DNA of 64,000 bases from Mesorhizobium sp. Root157 (GTDB lineage: Bacteria > Pseudomonadota > Alphaproteobacteria > Rhizobiales > Rhizobiaceae): contig NZ_LMGJ01000012.1 of the NCBI RefSeq assembly GCF_001427385.1, positions 595,107 through 659,106 of the forward strand, written 5' to 3'. Shown piece after piece: positions 46,965 to 57,294 of the stretch. Under the pieces are notes generated by a model that worked only from the letters and a program-made list of their open reading frames with translations, had not been told where the DNA came from and did no database searches. Made by a program: the position numbers and the translations under genes. How positions within the stretch are numbered: position 1 is the first letter of the stretch; each line of letters begins with the position of its first letter.

Positions 46965-49352
46965 ATGATAAAATATTTGAACGCACCGGCTGGTTCCGGT
47001 AAATCCTATGCCGCCATTCTGAAATGCGCCCGTGAGCGAGCCATGGCCGGCGATCGAATTCTGATTGCCATGCCAACCAAGCAGGTCATTGCTGAAACAA
47101 TGGCTGCGCTGAAGGGTGGATGCTCTACAAATGTTCTGGTTCAAGAAATCGTATCTGATGACAATGACGAGCAGACCGATACGGTCATCAGTCGTCTGCG
47201 TCCGTGTCTGACTAAGCCTCAGATGAACGTCGGGGAGATGGTTTTCATCACTCACGAGGCTCTGAAGATGCTGCGCTACCATGGCAAGCTTGATTGGCAT
47301 CTCATCATTGATGAAGCGCCGCAGGTTCACCATGCCTTTGATCTGATGATCGATACGGAAGTCCTGAAACTGGCGAGTGCCTGTTCGAAGTCACCAACCC
47401 CTTGGGGTGATCTGACGCAACTATTGCTGCGCAAGCATCCGGAAAAGGTCATCAACTTTCCAGAAAATGTAACGGAAAGGGCCGATATCCATAAACTGGC
47501 GTGGAATGCTCATGCCGAACATATCAGCGTGTTCGTTCCGAAGACCAGCATTGAAGCGCTAAACTCGGATGCGTCATTTGAAAAGAAGCTGATTGCCTTT
47601 TCGCTGGTTCGCCCGGAAGTGGTGAAGCCGTTCCAGAGCACCATCATTCTGTCGGCTAATTTCCAGAACACCCTGATATATCAATTATGGTCGATGCTTG
47701 GGGTTAGCTTCGTTGAGGACAAGAAGCTGGCAGCTGGACTGCGATTTCATGAACATCATGGAAGCCGAGCGACAATCCATTACGTCATGGATCAATCATG
47801 GTCCGGAAAGCTTCAGGACAAACAATCAGTGATTGATGGTTCATCTCTCCATCAACAGATTGTTCAAAAAATCTCCGACCATTTCGGCGATGAGCGGTTT
47901 CTCTGGGTGGCCAATAAGGTACATGGCGAGAACCTATTTCCGAACAATCCAAACGCAAAGCATCTGGCAAACATCTCCCATGGCCTGAACTGCTATCAGG
48001 ATGTGAACAATGTGGTCTTTCTGTCGGCCTTGAATCCAAGTCCGTCTGAAACGGCCTATTTCAAGACGCTGGGTTTGACTGACGAGCAGGTGAAGATCGC
48101 CCGATTTTATGAAACCGCCTATCAGTCGATCATGCGCTGTTCACTGCGATCGAACGATGACACGCATCCCGTCCAGATTATTGTGGTGGATAAAGCGACC
48201 GCCGATCATCTCCATCAGTTGTTGCCCGGATCGACAATCGAGAAATTGGATTGGTTATCCGCCGATCAGACCGAGCCAAAGAAATCTGGTAGGAGAAGGA
48301 GATACAACAGCGGTGCAGCAAGACAAGCTGCATACAACTACAGAAAGAGGTCAGCAAAGATTCATGATGAGTTAATCAACAAATGTAATAAAATAGTATT
48401 AAATGATTTCCCTGATATTTCTCGTTGTTACGAAACATATATTAATAATTATATACAAAACGTAACAAGCCTGTTTTATGGAACGCAATTCCAATCCATA
48501 ACGGCAAAAATACCAGAAGATTATAATCTATATGAATCCAGTCACGAATTTATCGAATTCTTGAAGCAGGAATCGCAAAGAACCATCTCCAGTCGAGAAG
48601 ACAACTCGTTGATCAGTCCAGCCTATTTCAACCCAAAGGATGGAGTTGACACCCAAAGGGGGATTCCGAATATCGAATTTCTTCGAGGGATTTGGCTAGA
48701 TAACGATGGTGGTGATCTCCATCCGGAAAAATTGGCCGACCTTTTTCCCGATCTCGAAATGGTGATTTTCAACACCTTCAGTTCCACCAAAGCCAAGCCA
48801 CGATATCGGGTCTACATTCCGACCACGACCATTTTCAGTGTCCAGACCCTTGAAACAATCATGAGAAAATTCTGGTCACGGTTTGAATTGGTTTCCATCG
48901 ACCATGGCTTTGACCCGAGCAAGAAGAACGCAGCAAGCCTGTTCTATCTTCCTTGTCAGGCCGCCGATCCGTCTGGGAATATTTTCCTTGAGTTCAAAGG
49001 CGGAAAAAGGAAGCCATTGGAACCAAGGGATTGGATTCAAAAATATCAACAAAAACCGGCAGAAGCAGAACTTCCGATCCCGGCCAATGATTGGGTGATG
49101 GATGTTGCGATCGAATCCATCACGGAAGATTGGCGGAAAGTGGCCAAGATTCCGAATGCTGGAAATGACAATTTCTTTGAATTTGCCCTGAAGTTGCGAT
49201 CTGCCGGCGTGGACGATGCGACCCTCAAGCTGATCCTGAATCAAGAGGCCGCTTATGCTCACCATCCCGAGGAACGCAGGCGACAGATTTCATCGATCTT
49301 CCAATCATTGAGAACCTATGGAAAGGGCGATGCCGGTGGGCGGGCAGCATAG
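46965..49352 (+). CDS. helicase-like / primase-like fusion protein
   Basis: 795 residues. N-terminal half is a helicase-type ATPase: Walker A A-P-A-G-S-G-K-S (residues 7-14), motif Ia LIAMPTKQ, Walker B with DEAP at 116-119, a S-A-N motif III-like segment near 225, and motif VI-like YQSIMRCSLR near 385-394. A basic Arg/Tyr-rich linker follows (about 440-475). The C-terminal part resembles archaeo-eukaryotic-type primases of plasmids: WLDNDGGD near 578 (metal-binding D-x-D), NTFSSTKAKPRYRVYIP near 602-618, SIDHGFDPSK near 644. It may replicate the excised element or act in defence. Domain calls are by motif and need structure prediction. Long non-coding AT-rich leader upstream; hsdM begins 113 bases after it. 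Confidence 0.65.
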   Translation: MIKYLNAPAGSGKSYAAILKCARERAMAGDRILIAMPTKQVIAETMAALKGGCSTNVLVQEIVSDDNDEQTDTVISRLRPCLTKPQMNVGEMVFITHEALKMLRYHGKLDWHLIIDEAPQVHHAFDLMIDTEVLKLASACSKSPTPWGDLTQLLLRKHPEKVINFPENVTERADIHKLAWNAHAEHISVFVPKTSIEALNSDASFEKKLIAFSLVRPEVVKPFQSTIILSANFQNTLIYQLWSMLGVSFVEDKKLAAGLRFHEHHGSRATIHYVMDQSWSGKLQDKQSVIDGSSLHQQIVQKISDHFGDERFLWVANKVHGENLFPNNPNAKHLANISHGLNCYQDVNNVVFLSALNPSPSETAYFKTLGLTDEQVKIARFYETAYQSIMRCSLRSNDDTHPVQIIVVDKATADHLHQLLPGSTIEKLDWLSADQTEPKKSGRRRRYNSGAARQAAYNYRKRSAKIHDELINKCNKIVLNDFPDISRCYETYINNYIQNVTSLFYGTQFQSITAKIPEDYNLYESSHEFIEFLKQESQRTISSREDNSLISPAYFNPKDGVDTQRGIPNIEFLRGIWLDNDGGDLHPEKLADLFPDLEMVIFNTFSSTKAKPRYRVYIPTTTIFSVQTLETIMRKFWSRFELVSIDHGFDPSKKNAASLFYLPCQAADPSGNIFLEFKGGKRKPLEPRDWIQKYQQKPAEAELPIPANDWVMDVAIESITEDWRKVAKIPNAGNDNFFEFALKLRSAGVDDATLKLILNQEAAYAHHPEERRRQISSIFQSLRTYGKGDAGGRAA

Positions 49353-49465
49353 GAGCGCTGTCGGTAACCTTCGGCACAGTTTCATGGCCTATCGTGCGAC
49401 AATGGTTGTCTTGATGAACGGCGTCTCTGCTGGTCAGATGGGCTTGGAACTGCCCGGAGCATAGC

Positions 49466-51298
49466 ATGAATCACCAAACCCTATCCGCCTTCATCTGGTC
49501 AGTGGCCGACCTGCTTCGTGGTGATTTCAAGCAATCCGACTATGGCAAGGTCATCCTGCCGTTCACGGTCCTTCGCCGGCTCGATTGCGTCTTGGAGTCG
49601 ACCAAGGCTGAGGTTCTGACGGAATTTGCAGATAGGTCGAAGGCCGGCATCAATCCTGAACCGTTCCTTTTGCGGAAATCCGGGCAAAGTTTTTACAACA
49701 CGTCCGAAATGGACATGAAGCGCCTGATGGGCGATCAGGACCACATCCGGGAAAACCTGTTCGCATACATCCAAGCCTTTTCCGAGAATGTGCGGGATAT
49801 TTTCGAACGGTTCGATTTTGCCACTCAGGTCGATCGGCTGGCCAAGAACGGTCTGCTCTATCAAGTCGCCGAGAAATTCGCCGGCATCAACCTGCATCCC
49901 GATAATGTCTCCAACACCCAGATGGGGCAGGTCTTCGAAGAGCTGATCCGGAAATTTGCGGAAATTTCCAATGAAACCGCAGGTGAGCATTTCACGCCTC
50001 GTGAAGTGATTCGGCTTATGGTCAACCTGATTTTCGTTGAAGATGATGATGTGCTGTCAAAGCCGGGTGTGGTGCGCACAATCTATGATCCGACTGCCGG
50101 CACCGGTGGCATGTTGTCGGTTGCCGATGAACATTTGTCCAACATGAATCCAAATGCTCGACTGACCATGTTTGGTCAGGAACTCAACGACGAGTCCTAT
50201 GCGATCTGCAAAGCGGACATGCTGATCAAGGGTCAGAACGTTGGCAACATCATCGCCGGCAATACACTCTCCGATGATGGCCATCATGGCCAGAAATTCG
50301 ATTACATGCTGTCCAATCCGCCCTTTGGCGTCGAATGGAAGAAGGTCGAAAAAGAGGTACGGAAGGAACACGAAAGCCAAGGTTTCAATGGCCGGTTTGG
50401 TCCGGGTCTACCAAGGGTTTCGGACGGATCACTTCTGTTCCTGATGCATCTGCTCGCCAAAATGCGACCGGCATCCGAAGGCGGTTGCAGGTTCGGCATC
50501 GTGTTGAACGGATCGCCACTGTTCACCGGTTCTGCCGGGTCTGGCGAAAGTGAAATCCGTCGCCATCTGCTCGAAAACGATCTGGTCGAGGCAATCATCG
50601 GATTGCCTACGGATATGTTCTACAACACCGGCATTTCCACCTATGTCTGGATCGTGTCCAACCGGAAGCCTGCCCATCGCAAGGGCAAGGTTCAGTTGAT
50701 CGATGCATCGTCCATGTGGCGGAAGATGCGCAAAAGCCTTGGTTCAAAACGCCGAGAAATGGGCGACGACGGTATAGCCACGGTTACCAGCCTGTTTGGC
50801 GAATTTGTCGAAGCGCAATTGGCGACGATAATTGACGGGGATGGCAAGGAAGTTGGCCAGATGATTTTGCGGGCTGATGAACCGCCTCTCATTCCCGCTG
50901 AAGGCAAGGTGAAACTCGCTCCGATTTCTCGCATCTTCCCCAATGAAGTATTTGGCTATCGGACTATTACGGTCGAGCGCCCATTGAAGGACACTGATGG
51001 GAAAATAATCCTTGGTGAGCGAGGCAGGCAGAAGGGCAAGCCACAGCCTAATTCTTCGCTGCGGGATACAGAAAATGTGCCGCTGTCGGAAGATGTCGAA
51101 ACCTATTTCAAGCGGGAAGTTTTGCCTCATGCGTCCGATGCGTGGATAGATCACGACAAGACCAAGGTCGGCTATGAAATCCCGTTCAACCGGCATTTCT
51201 ATGTGTTCGAACCGCCACGGGCACTGGATGAAATCAACGCCGATCTGAAAGTGGTCACCGACCGGATCAAAGCCATGATCGAGGGGCTGGCGGCATGA
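49466..51298 (+). CDS. hsdM: type I restriction-modification system, methyltransferase subunit
   Basis: 610 residues. N6-adenine methyltransferase of a type I system. N-terminal HsdM helical domain ([22 protein letters not shown]), SAM motif [11 protein letters not shown] near 209-218, and catalytic NPPF at 284-287. The C-terminal 150 residues extend beyond the methylase core and may contact HsdS. GGAGCATAGC precedes the ATG. hsdS follows with a four-base ATGA overlap. Confidence 0.95.
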   Translation: MNHQTLSAFIWSVADLLRGDFKQSDYGKVILPFTVLRRLDCVLESTKAEVLTEFADRSKAGINPEPFLLRKSGQSFYNTSEMDMKRLMGDQDHIRENLFAYIQAFSENVRDIFERFDFATQVDRLAKNGLLYQVAEKFAGINLHPDNVSNTQMGQVFEELIRKFAEISNETAGEHFTPREVIRLMVNLIFVEDDDVLSKPGVVRTIYDPTAGTGGMLSVADEHLSNMNPNARLTMFGQELNDESYAICKADMLIKGQNVGNIIAGNTLSDDGHHGQKFDYMLSNPPFGVEWKKVEKEVRKEHESQGFNGRFGPGLPRVSDGSLLFLMHLLAKMRPASEGGCRFGIVLNGSPLFTGSAGSGESEIRRHLLENDLVEAIIGLPTDMFYNTGISTYVWIVSNRKPAHRKGKVQLIDASSMWRKMRKSLGSKRREMGDDGIATVTSLFGEFVEAQLATIIDGDGKEVGQMILRADEPPLIPAEGKVKLAPISRIFPNEVFGYRTITVERPLKDTDGKIILGERGRQKGKPQPNSSLRDTENVPLSEDVETYFKREVLPHASDAWIDHDKTKVGYEIPFNRHFYVFEPPRALDEINADLKVVTDRIKAMIEGLAA

Positions 51299-52635
51299 GC
51301 TTTCCAAAATACGAAAGCCACAAGGATTCATGCGTCGAGTGGCTTGATGAGGTGCCAGCTCATTGGAGAATCAGCAGGTTAGGCTATGAGGCATGGGTGC
51401 GTGCCCGGCTTGGCTGGAAGGGGCTAAAGGCGGAAGAATACGTTGATGACGGGTATGCATTCCTAGCAACTCCGAACATTAAGGGTAGCGTGATTGACTT
51501 TGGCAATGTGAACTTCATCGATCACTTTCGCTACGAGGAATCTCCAGAAATCAAACTTAGAGTCGGAGATATTCTCTTGGCCAAGGACGGTTCTACCCTT
51601 GGCACTGTCAATATCATTCGAGTTCTTCCAATTCCCGCTACCGTTAACAGCTCTATCGCTGTAATAAGCCCGCATTCAAATCTAGATAGTATTTATGGGT
51701 ATTACCTATTTCAGTCGTATTACATAGAAAACACTATCCAGCGCATCAAGGGCGGCATGGGCGTCCCACATCTATTCCAAGATGACTTAAATAGGTTCTA
51801 CATCCCTCTACCTTCGCTGGCCGAGCAAGCCAGTATAGCCTCCTTTCTCGATCGAGAGACAGCCAACATCGATGCTCTGATTGATGAGCAAAAAAAGCTC
51901 ATCGAGCTGCTGAAGGAAAAGCGGCAAGCTGTCATTTCCCGTGCCGTCATCAAGGGCCTCGATCCCGATGTGCCGATGAAGGATTCCGGTGTGGAATGGT
52001 TGGGGGAGATTCCGGCGCATTGGATGCTTGAGAAGTTCTCTCGGTGCGTTCAGATAGCAGAGGGACAAGTTGATCCGAGAAAAGAGCCATTTGCTTCTAT
52101 GGTTCTCATCGCCCCGAACCACGTTGAAAGCATTACGGGTCGCCTTCTGTTCATGGAGACCGCTGTCGAGCAAGGTGCCGAAAGCGGCAAGTACCTCTGC
52201 CAGGCGGGCGATGTGATCTATTCAAAAATAAGGCCTGCTCTGGCGAAAGCTGTGTTGACGCCCGTCGACGCCCTGTGCAGTGCAGACATGTATCCGATGC
52301 GGGGTCGCAACGGACTTGCCGAACAGTATCTGCTGTGGCTGCTGCTCTCGCCTCAATTCACCGCATGGTCGGTTATGGAAGCCGATCGGGTGGCTATGCC
52401 CAAGATCAACAGAGAGGCACTATCCGACCTTCGGTTGCCGTTGCCGCCCAAGCAAGAGCAAGCTGAGATTTGTGCGTACCTTGACCGAGAAACGTGTGGG
52501 GTGGACAATTTGCTGTTGCAAGCCGAAACAGCCAACGCTCTGCTCCAAGAGCGCCGTTCAGCCCTCATCTCTGCCGCCGTTACCGGCAAAATTGATGTGC
52601 GTGATCAGGTGCAGCAGCAGATTGCAGCAGAATGA
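51295..52635 (+). CDS. hsdS: type I restriction-modification system, specificity subunit
   Basis: 446 residues. Two target-recognition halves, each opening with a near-identical phrase ([14 protein letters not shown] near 11 and [14 protein letters not shown] near 231) and each closing with a conserved helix ([20 protein letters not shown] and [20 protein letters not shown]), so both recognition domains and both spacers are intact. The DNA target cannot be read. ATGA overlaps join it to hsdM and hsdR. Confidence 0.94.
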   Translation: MSFPKYESHKDSCVEWLDEVPAHWRISRLGYEAWVRARLGWKGLKAEEYVDDGYAFLATPNIKGSVIDFGNVNFIDHFRYEESPEIKLRVGDILLAKDGSTLGTVNIIRVLPIPATVNSSIAVISPHSNLDSIYGYYLFQSYYIENTIQRIKGGMGVPHLFQDDLNRFYIPLPSLAEQASIASFLDRETANIDALIDEQKKLIELLKEKRQAVISRAVIKGLDPDVPMKDSGVEWLGEIPAHWMLEKFSRCVQIAEGQVDPRKEPFASMVLIAPNHVESITGRLLFMETAVEQGAESGKYLCQAGDVIYSKIRPALAKAVLTPVDALCSADMYPMRGRNGLAEQYLLWLLLSPQFTAWSVMEADRVAMPKINREALSDLRLPLPPKQEQAEICAYLDRETCGVDNLLLQAETANALLQERRSALISAAVTGKIDVRDQVQQQIAAE

Positions 52636-55600
52636 ATATCCATAAAGAAATCAGCTTCGAAGACGAAATTTGCGGGTATCTTGCCGCTCATGGATGGCTC
52701 TATGGCAGTGGCAGTGCCAGCCTTTTTGATCGAATTTATGCGTTCTACCCAACAGACCTGATTTCTTGGATTCAGGATTCCCAGCCGAAGGCATGGGAAA
52801 CGATTGCCAAGAATCATGGCGCTTCTGCCGAAACCGTTTTGATGGAACGTATCCGCAAACAGCTCGACGACCGTGGCACCTTGGATGTTTTACGCCATGG
52901 TGTGGAACTGATCGGCCTGAAACAGCCATTAGCACTCGCTCAATTCAAGCCTGCCTTAGCGATGAATCCAGAAATTATCGCTCGTTATCAGGCTAACCGG
53001 CTTCGTGTTGTTCGGCAGGTTCGCTATTCGAAATCCAATGAAAATTGCCTCGATCTGGTGCTGTTTCTCAACGGCATTCCGGTTGCCACTGCCGAACTTA
53101 AAACCGATTTCACCCAGACCGTTGATGATGCGATCGATCAATATCGGTTCGATCGTGATCCACGGCCAAAAGGCCAGTCAGCCGAGCCGCTGTTGAATTT
53201 CCCGGGTGGAGCATTGGTTCACTTCGCCATCAGCAATACCGAAGTCCATATGACGACGCAGCTTGCCGGCAAGGCGACACGGTTCCTGCCGTTTAATATG
53301 GGTGACAACGGAGCCAAGGGAAATCCGGTCAACCCGAATGGCCATCCCACCAGCTATCTCTGGGAACAGATATGGGAGCGGGAAAGCTGGCTCGAAATCA
53401 TCGGGCGTTATCTGGTCACCAAGCGGAATTCCAAAAAGCAGATTACCAGCGTTGTTTTCCCTCGATACCACCAGTTGGATGCCACCAGAAAGTTGCAACA
53501 AGCCGTCCTGGCCGAAGGCCCAGGCGGCAAGTTCCTCATTCAGCATTCTGCCGGGTCAGGCAAAACGAATTCGATTTCGTGGTCAGCGCATTTCCTCGCC
53601 GATCTGCATGACGCCAACAACGAAAAACTGTTTTCGACGGTGATTGTGGTTTCCGATCGCAATGTGATCGATTCCCAATTGCAGGAAGCGCTGTTTGATT
53701 TTCAGCGGATCACTGGTGTCGTTGCTACCATCAAGAGCGAAGGCGAGAGCAAGAGCGGGCAACTGGCCAAAGCGCTGGATGACGGCAAAAAGATTATCGT
53801 CTGCACGATCCAGACATTTCCATTTGCCCTGGAAGCGGTTCGGGATCTGGCTGCAACGCAGGGCAAGAAATTCGCTGTCATTGCCGATGAGGCGCATTCA
53901 TCCCAGACCGGCCAAGCGGCCTCGATGCTGAAGCAGGTTCTATCGGCAGAAGAAATTGCCGAACTTGGCGACGGTGGTGAAGTCAGCACGGAAGATGTGC
54001 TGGCGGTTCAGATGGCGGCACGGGCGAATGAGAAGGGCATCACCTACGTTGCCTTCACCGCTACGCCGAAATCGAAAACCATGGAATTGTTCGGACGGCG
54101 ACCAAAGCTCGATGAACCTGCCGGCCCAAACAATCTGCCCGCACCCTTCCACGTCTATTCGATGCGACAGGCGATCGAGGAAGGTTTTATCCTCGATGTC
54201 CTGAAAAATTATACGCCGTATCGATTGGCTTTCAAGTTGGCCAATGACGGCAAGGAATGGGACGACAAACAGGTTGAGCGTGACGCTGCCCTGAAAGGCA
54301 TCATGCAATGGGTTCGGCTCCATCCCTACAACATCAGCCAGAAAGTTCAGATTGTTGTTGAGCATTTCCGGGAGAATGTCTCTCCGCTGCTCGATGGCAA
54401 GGCCAAGGCAATGGTGGTTCTGACTAGCCGCAAGGAAGCCGTCCGTTGGCAGATTGCCGTTGAAAAATACATCAAGTCCAAGGGCTACAAGATCGGAACC
54501 TTGGTGGCGTTTTCCGGAGAGGTTGACGACAAGGAAAGCGGTCCTGATCCGTTCACCGAAACCGGCAAGGAACTGAATCCAAACCTGAAAGGCCGGGATA
54601 TCCGGGAAGCCTTTGCGGGCGAAGAATATCAACTGCTTTTGGTGGCCAACAAATTCCAGACCGGCTTCGATCAGCCGTTGCTGTGCGGCATGTATATCGA
54701 TCGGCGGCTTGCCGGCATTCAGGCGGTGCAAACCCTGTCACGTCTCAATCGGGCGCATCCCGGCAAGGACACCACCTACATCTTGGATTTCGTCAACAGT
54801 TCGGAAGATATCCTTGCGGCTTTCCGGACCTACTATGACACGGCGGAACTGGAAGCCGTTACCGATCCAAATCTGGTTTTCAATCTGCGATCAAAGCTCG
54901 ATGCAACCGGCCACTATGATGACTTTGAAGTTGATCGGGTTGTTCGTGTCGAAATGGACCCCAAAGGCCAACAGGGGCAGCTTGTGGCGGCTTTGTCACC
55001 AGTAGCCGACCGATTGCTCAAGAAATACAAAAACGCTCAGGAAAGGCTTAAAACGGCGCTGGATAAGGAGGATGAAAATGCCGCCACTGCCGCCCGTGAT
55101 GAGTTGAATTCTCTTATCCTGTTCAAGGGTGATATGGGCGCATATCTGCGGCTTTACAGCTTCCTGTCGCAGATATTCGACTACGGCAACACCGATATCG
55201 AGAAGCGTTTCATCTTCTACCGGCGTCTTATTCCGCTGCTGGAATTTGGCCGGGAGCGGGATGGCATTGATCTGTCGAAAGTGAAGCTGACCCACCACAG
55301 CCTGAAATCGCAGGGGCGGTTGCCATTGCCAATCGATGGCGATGAGAAGGCGAAGCTTGCTCCGCTTTCCGAAGCCGGATCGGGCAGCATTCAGGATAAA
55401 GAAAAGGCGCTTCTTGCCGAAATCATCGCCAAGGTGAATGACCTTTTCCAAGGCGAACTGACCGACGATGACCAGCTTGTCTATGTGAACAACGTCATCA
55501 AAGGGAAATTGCTGGAATCCAAGGAACTGGTCACGCAGGCCAGCAACAACACCAAGGCCCAGTTCGCCAACTCGCCTACTCTTGCCGATGAAATCCTGAA

Positions 55601-55754
55601 TGCCGTCATGGATGCCTTGTCGGCACATACCGTTATGAGCAAACAGGCGCTGGAATCCCAGAAGGTCAGAGACGGCCTCAAGGATGTGCTGCTTGGACCG
55701 GGCCAGCTTTATGAGGCGCTAAGAGAAAAGGCGGATTTGTCGAATATAAGTTGA
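52632..55754 (+). CDS. hsdR: type I restriction-modification system, restriction subunit
   Basis: 1040 residues. PD-(D/E)xK nuclease near the N-terminus (DLVLFLNGIPVATAELKTDF; E155-x-K157), then an SF2 translocase motor with Walker A HSAGSGKTNS near 306, DEAH in VIADEAHSSQTG near 418, TATPKSKTMELFG motif III, and QTLSRLNRAHPGKD motif VI. Full length with no breaks, so the whole M-S-R operon looks active. Its C-terminus binds the M2S core. Confidence 0.95.
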   Translation: MNIHKEISFEDEICGYLAAHGWLYGSGSASLFDRIYAFYPTDLISWIQDSQPKAWETIAKNHGASAETVLMERIRKQLDDRGTLDVLRHGVELIGLKQPLALAQFKPALAMNPEIIARYQANRLRVVRQVRYSKSNENCLDLVLFLNGIPVATAELKTDFTQTVDDAIDQYRFDRDPRPKGQSAEPLLNFPGGALVHFAISNTEVHMTTQLAGKATRFLPFNMGDNGAKGNPVNPNGHPTSYLWEQIWERESWLEIIGRYLVTKRNSKKQITSVVFPRYHQLDATRKLQQAVLAEGPGGKFLIQHSAGSGKTNSISWSAHFLADLHDANNEKLFSTVIVVSDRNVIDSQLQEALFDFQRITGVVATIKSEGESKSGQLAKALDDGKKIIVCTIQTFPFALEAVRDLAATQGKKFAVIADEAHSSQTGQAASMLKQVLSAEEIAELGDGGEVSTEDVLAVQMAARANEKGITYVAFTATPKSKTMELFGRRPKLDEPAGPNNLPAPFHVYSMRQAIEEGFILDVLKNYTPYRLAFKLANDGKEWDDKQVERDAALKGIMQWVRLHPYNISQKVQIVVEHFRENVSPLLDGKAKAMVVLTSRKEAVRWQIAVEKYIKSKGYKIGTLVAFSGEVDDKESGPDPFTETGKELNPNLKGRDIREAFAGEEYQLLLVANKFQTGFDQPLLCGMYIDRRLAGIQAVQTLSRLNRAHPGKDTTYILDFVNSSEDILAAFRTYYDTAELEAVTDPNLVFNLRSKLDATGHYDDFEVDRVVRVEMDPKGQQGQLVAALSPVADRLLKKYKNAQERLKTALDKEDENAATAARDELNSLILFKGDMGAYLRLYSFLSQIFDYGNTDIEKRFIFYRRLIPLLEFGRERDGIDLSKVKLTHHSLKSQGRLPLPIDGDEKAKLAPLSEAGSGSIQDKEKALLAEIIAKVNDLFQGELTDDDQLVYVNNVIKGKLLESKELVTQASNNTKAQFANSPTLADEILNAVMDALSAHTVMSKQALESQKVRDGLKDVLLGPGQLYEALREKADLSNIS

Positions 55755-55767
55755 TATAGCCATTCCT

Positions 55768-56337
55768 CTAGAAAATATCACTGAAAATACCTTTGTTAAC
55801 GCTTATTATGCACATTCCAATCCAACAACGCCCGGTAATTGTGGCATCGATTGTTTCAATTTTGTTATCATTATCTTCTAGAATCGCAATGACATCATAT
55901 CGTGTCTGAAATGCTGATGTGAGTGGCACTTGGATTGATTGAACTTCCCATTTTCTGTTTTTTATATTTTTCTGTATATAATCTTTTGAAAATATTGATA
56001 CAACATTATTGTTATAATATATAATGGAAGAAGTACAAATTAACAACGTCAGTAATATAAATCTAAAAAAACCACCGCCTAATATATACTCTTTTTTCTC
56101 AAATTTCTGACCTTTATTATCATGCTCATTGAGCATATCATTTTTCAATTTATCAAATTCAGACTTTGATATCGAATGTTCCTTATGTAAATTATATATT
56201 TCTCCAATTTCATCGGGATCGAAATTGTTCAACCGTCCATCAAGTAGCTTCTTTTTTGTAAGGTTATATTCTGTCTCGCTTAGAATGCCACTCTTCAGCA
56301 GGTCGGAAAGCTTAGCCAGTTCACTTGCAATTCCCAT
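55768..56337 (-). CDS. SHOCT-domain membrane protein
   Basis: 189 residues. The N-terminus has a SHOCT motif (ELAKLSDLLKSGILSETEYN ... KKKLLDG) and, after a short spacer, a second similar helix pair (EIYNLHKEHSISKSEFDKLKNDML). One membrane helix follows at about 93-113 (FFRFILLTLLICTSSIIYY), then an 80-residue outer domain. SHOCT domains usually sit at the C-terminus; here they lead. ATG 56337 has GGGGGAGCG upstream. Function unknown. Convergent with hsdR. Confidence 0.65.
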   Translation of the reverse strand: MGIASELAKLSDLLKSGILSETEYNLTKKKLLDGRLNNFDPDEIGEIYNLHKEHSISKSEFDKLKNDMLNEHDNKGQKFEKKEYILGGGFFRFILLTLLICTSSIIYYNNNVVSIFSKDYIQKNIKNRKWEVQSIQVPLTSAFQTRYDVIAILEDNDNKIETIDATITGRCWIGMCIISVNKGIFSDIF

Positions 56338-56476
56338 GCGTCTCGCTCCCCCGGGCGAAGAAATGTGACCTATCATAGAATTGATAGACTTAGTTTGGGA
56401 AGGTGGTTCGTAAGGTGTAGGAGAAACTTACCTACTTTACGCTTCCCGGCTGACCGTTTCCATTAGCTACGTCCGT

Positions 56477-56689
56477 TTAGTGCTTCTTACGCCGGAAATG
56501 GTCGCAGACAAAATCTAGCGACAACGGCAAAAGCGGCAGTTCGTGTCTCAGTTCTGGATATGCTTCGTAGAGGATTTTATTCCTGTTGTCCGGATGTGTG
56601 CATCGAACGCCTAATCCAAGCGCCACCAGCCAAGCCATATGCTGGCAATTACCGCAATTTCTTTCTTCATCAATCGGTTGACTGCTCAT
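56477..56689 (-). CDS. small cysteine-rich protein, possible zinc knuckle
   Basis: About 70 residues from ATG 56689. Cysteines in NCGNCQHM, VRCTHPDNR and FVCDHFRRKKH could bind zinc. Last gene of the leftward recombinase operon and overlapping the preceding 68-residue gene by about 20 bases. No known family recognised. A longer start at 56755 is possible. Confidence 0.5.
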   Translation of the reverse strand: MSSQPIDEERNCGNCQHMAWLVALGLGVRCTHPDNRNKILYEAYPELRHELPLLPLSLDFVCDHFRRKKH

Positions 56690-56876
56690 TGTTGTTGTCC
56701 ACAGCCGGAAGGAGGTTCGCAGCCCGTTCTTTCGCCTTGCGTTCTTCGCCGGCAAGATAGTGGTCGAATGAATCCATCAGGTGGGTGTAGGGCGGGATTT
56801 TTCCGGATTCCTCTAATTCTTTCAGGGTGAACCCCGGAATCCTGCGCCGCTTTTCCTTGGTTGATTTGCTGTTCAA
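56670..56876 (-). CDS. small hypothetical protein
   Basis: 68 residues, basic at the N-terminus (KSTKEKRRRIPGFTLKELEESG), no cysteine or membrane segment. The start is TTG at 56876, which overlaps the stop of the gene before it (TTGA), so translation is likely coupled. No family recognised. Confidence 0.45.
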   Translation of the reverse strand: MNSKSTKEKRRRIPGFTLKELEESGKIPPYTHLMDSFDHYLAGEERKAKERAANLLPAVDNNNEQSTD

Positions 56877-57043
56877 GGTAATTCTACTCCATCGGCATTT
56901 TTGCGGACGAACTCAGCCTCTTTGAGCGAATGAAATGCCCAATTTCCAAAGAAGCCAACGGGTTTGCGGGGCGATTTCACTCTTTCCGCCAAAATGAATG
57001 CCTTTAGCTGCTCCCGATAGTTTTCCTGCTCGATTGTCTCCAT
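56873..57043 (-). CDS. very small hypothetical protein
   Basis: 56 residues, starting METIEQENYREQLKAFILAE and ending with ADGVELP. Contains an aromatic patch (GFFGNWAFHSL). Found by reading the DNA; it is below common gene-finder cut-offs. It fits without gaps between the HTH gene and the 68-residue gene, with a four-base overlap with the latter, which is the best argument that it is real. Confidence 0.5.
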   Translation of the reverse strand: METIEQENYREQLKAFILAERVKSPRKPVGFFGNWAFHSLKEAEFVRKNADGVELP

Positions 57044-57073
57044 CGCTTCGTCCGCATTTCACAAATCCCGCTT

Positions 57074-57277
57074 TCAGTACGGGTGATTTTCTGGTGCTTT
57101 CGTCGGGATCGGTTGATTGTCCATGATATCAGATATGACACGATAAACGGATGATCTGCTGATGCCGGTCGCCCTAGCGATTTCGGTTGCTCCTTTTTCA
57201 GCCAAATGCATTTCGATGATACGGAACACGTTGCGTTTCACCTTGAGGTGGCGGTGCATCAATCGGTTCTCAGCCAT
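57074..57277 (-). CDS. free-standing recombinase-type helix-turn-helix protein
   Basis: 67 residues. Residues 18-52 (VFRIIEMHLAEKGATEIAR then ATGISRSSVYRVISD) match the C-terminal DNA-binding domain of the neighbouring serine recombinase (EMHSSGKTAIEIAASLGIG then RSSVYRILAE). It has no catalytic domain. The ribosome site AGGAGGAACC is strong. It could compete for the recombinase sites, act as a repressor of the operon, or serve as a directionality factor. Confidence 0.65.
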   Translation of the reverse strand: MAENRLMHRHLKVKRNVFRIIEMHLAEKGATEIARATGISRSSVYRVISDIMDNQPIPTKAPENHPY

Positions 57278-57294
57278 AGGCTTGGTTCCTCCTG

